NCBI RefSeq assembly: GCF_007829955.1
Contig: NZ_VIWX01000001.1
Span: forward strand, 124,001 to 188,000
Source: Saccharopolyspora dendranthemae
GTDB taxonomy: Bacteria; Actinomycetota; Actinomycetes; Mycobacteriales; Pseudonocardiaceae
Reading direction: 5' to 3'
DNA: 64,000 nucleotides
Shown here one piece after another: positions 62,731 through 64,000 of the stretch. The notes beneath the pieces were generated by a model. The model saw only the letters and a list, made by a program, of their open reading frames with translations. It did no database searches and had not been told where the DNA came from. The stretch's first letter is position 1, and each line of letters starts with the position of its first letter. Position numbers and translations under genes: made by a program.

Positions 62731-63114
62731 GTGTCGGAAGACTGGGCGGCGGTCGCCAGGGCCATCAACGAGCGCGTGAACGAGCTCGGCTGGCGACAGC
62801 GGGAGCTCGCGGAGCGCTCGAACGTCTCGCAGGCGATTGTCCGCGAGATCCAGCACCACGTGGTGGAGCGCAAGCGCAGCGCCCGCACTCTGGAGTCGCT
62901 GTCCATAGCGCTCGGCTGGCACCCGCAACACCTGCTTTTCCTGCTGCAGGGCCGAAAGCCGCCCGAGACCGACGAACCGATCTCGGACACCGCGGACACG
63001 GTCTGGTCCCGCTTGGACTCGCTCGAGCAACGCATGGCTGAGATCACCGAGCGGCTCGACGACCTCAAGGGCGACCTCGCGACGGTCATCGAGCACGTCC
63101 GCAAGAACCGTTAG
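62731..63114 (+). CDS. XRE-family transcriptional regulator of the element
   Basis: 127 aa. The N-terminal HTH (NELGWRQRELAERSNVSQAIVREIQHH) is followed by a linker and a coiled coil (WSRLDSLEQRMAEITERLDDLKGDLATVIEHV) for dimerisation. GGAGGA precedes GTG 62731. It diverges from the transfer operon across the twin operators and is probably their repressor. Confidence 0.88.
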   Translation: MSEDWAAVARAINERVNELGWRQRELAERSNVSQAIVREIQHHVVERKRSARTLESLSIALGWHPQHLLFLLQGRKPPETDEPISDTADTVWSRLDSLEQRMAEITERLDDLKGDLATVIEHVRKNR

Positions 63115-63210
63115 CGCCGGGTGGTTCGGCTTGCTGATGGCTTCGTTTTCCATGCCTTTAATTCCAGGCCGAATCAGCCGGGAAACCGATGCGCGAAAAC
63201 CCCTCAGCCA

Positions 63211-63231
63211 GTGCTCAACCGATGCTCAACC
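63211..63231. repeat. Direct repeat upstream of the second regulator
   Basis: TGCTCAACC occurs twice, 11 bp apart (63212-63220 and 63223-63231), just ahead of the regulator gene at 63265. The spacing, about one helical turn, suits a regulator site. The roughly 150-bp gap contains no gene. Confidence 0.4.
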
Positions 63232-63264
63232 AGTGCACAAACCCACCGCGGAGGGCCGAACGCG

Positions 63265-64000
63265 ATGAACTTGGTGTCCAGTTGGACGGGGCGGACCGCC
63301 TGCGCGCTTCAAGCCGCGATGCGGATGAGCAACGACGAGTTCGCAGCCCACCTGGGAATCGGCTTGCGCACGGTTGCCGGCTGGCACGAGAAGCCGAACC
63401 GCCGACCGCAGTCGGAGATGCAGCGCACCCTGGACACGGCTCTGGCGCGAGAACACGAAGCGATCAAGGCCCGGTTCGCGGAGCTGGTGAAGGACAGCGC
63501 AGCCCCGGCCGAGCCGGTGGTCGACGAAGCCGCCGCGAACGACGCCGAGAAGCGGCTCAGCGACGACCCCGACATCGGGGCGGCTCTTGAATGGCTGGAC
63601 GTGCACGCGGCGTGGTCGCCCGGGACCGCACGCAGGGAGGTCGCCTCGCGACTTGCACAGCTCGACGTGAACGACCTCGAGGCCAGGGCGAGCCGACGAG
63701 CACGCGTTGATCAGCGCACCCTCGCCGATGTCCTCAGCAGGTACTACGGCCCCACGAGCGGAGACCACGGCAGGTATGCGGCGAAGTACGACGATGCCCA
63801 CGCCGAGACAAGTGTGCTGACCTGCGCGGACTGGCTCGATCTGGCATGCCCACTGTTCGCGGCGCACGACCGGCTCAAGGTCACGAGCTCGGCGCCCGAT
63901 GTGTTCGCCGAGCTCGACACCGACGCAGCAGGCCGAGCAGCACAGCGCCTAGCGGAAACCCTGGCCATGGGCACGCGTCTGGTCGACAAACCGCTCTACC
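63265..64000 (+). CDS. HTH regulator-like protein (3' end outside window)
   Basis: The frame is open from ATG 63265 to the window edge, at least 245 aa. The N-terminus reads as an HTH: FAAHLGIGLRTVAGWHEKPN. The linker and later helical part (QRTLADVLSRYYGP, AKYDDAHAETSVLTCADWLDLACPLF, then ALDTDAAGRAAQRLAETLAMG-like) match a common actinobacterial type of XRE-domain proteins. A GAGGG lies upstream. It starts after the twin TGCTCAACC repeat. The C-terminus is not visible. Confidence 0.75.
   Translation, partial: MNLVSSWTGRTACALQAAMRMSNDEFAAHLGIGLRTVAGWHEKPNRRPQSEMQRTLDTALAREHEAIKARFAELVKDSAAPAEPVVDEAAANDAEKRLSDDPDIGAALEWLDVHAAWSPGTARREVASRLAQLDVNDLEARASRRARVDQRTLADVLSRYYGPTSGDHGRYAAKYDDAHAETSVLTCADWLDLACPLFAAHDRLKVTSSAPDVFAELDTDAAGRAAQRLAETLAMGTRLVDKPLY

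Larger units (their letters stand above)
56932..64000. mobile_element. Integrative and conjugative element, AICE-like, left part
   Basis: Starts directly after tRNA-Leu with a serine integrase. It carries an FtsK/SpoIIIE-type DNA translocase, DUF2637/Spd-like membrane proteins, a WhiB regulator, an excisionase-like HTH and XRE regulators, the standard set of actinomycete ICEs that transfer double-stranded DNA. No replication initiator (Rep or RepSA-like), relaxase or cargo gene appears in the visible part. The right end is outside the window. Confidence 0.8.

Noticed and set aside
56932..64000. A second copy of the tRNA-Leu 3' end (attR)
   Set aside because: None was found in the visible part, so the element's right boundary must lie outside.
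1..64000. CRISPR arrays, rRNA genes or toxin-antitoxin pairs
   Set aside because: No regularly spaced repeats, rRNA-like sequence or paired small toxin/antitoxin genes were seen.

Overview
The window is high-GC DNA from an actinomycete. Conservon, RbpA, WhiB and CsoR genes, GTG and TTG starts, several leaderless-looking promoters and abundant SAM methyltransferases all point to Actinobacteria. The gene content and style fit the Pseudonocardiaceae, perhaps a Saccharopolyspora relative (inference only; no 16S is present).

Layout. At 1-744 is the 3' part of an IS3-family transposase. At 912-3327 is a sulfonate-use unit: a cysteine-type leader peptide, a substrate-binding lipoprotein (SsuA) and an FMNH2-dependent monooxygenase (SsuD). 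At 4728-7282 a DMATS-type indole prenyltransferase is paired with a tryptophanase-like lyase, a small prenyl-indole module. At 7329-11223 (-) is a four-gene conservon (kinase, roadblock, DUF742, GTPase). A monofunctional catalase (12011-13492) follows a FurA-like operator and what looks like a furA relic. At 14221-23418 a divergent sugar regulon contains a ROK regulator, a binding protein, two permeases, two Gfo/Idh/MocA oxidoreductases, ThuA and two TIM-barrel isomerases, but no ABC ATPase. At 24726-26062 is a copper cluster with a CsoR operator.

From 26278 to 35791 come a Bcr/CflA exporter, three SAM methyltransferases, small membrane proteins, an acyl-CoA desaturase, a DksA/TraR-type zinc protein and TerC. 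At 36067-43849 is an envelope-type locus: GT2, a DUF2064 enzyme, a frameshifted methyltransferase, a GT-C-like membrane protein, an OmpR/kinase pair, a sugar-nucleotide epimerase with a Cys/His insert, and a membrane-anchored molybdopterin oxidoreductase. A MoxR/vWA pair, a hydrolase, separate Lnt and Ppm1, RbpA, an UMF1-type MFS protein, a glycerophosphodiesterase, a VOC protein, a tyrosine recombinase and an M20 peptidase complete the chromosomal part.

From tRNA-Leu(GAG) (56846-56931) to the window edge lies the left part of an integrative conjugative element. Seven minus-strand genes (excisionase-like HTH, WhiB, two membrane proteins, FtsK/SpoIIIE transfer ATPase, a 52-aa protein, large serine integrase) are joined by six successive 4-nt start/stop overlaps. 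They diverge from an XRE regulator, and a second regulator runs off the right end. The integrase reading frame ends inside the tRNA gene, and a UUCG-loop terminator is embedded in its 3' coding sequence. The other attachment site and any replication gene are outside the window.
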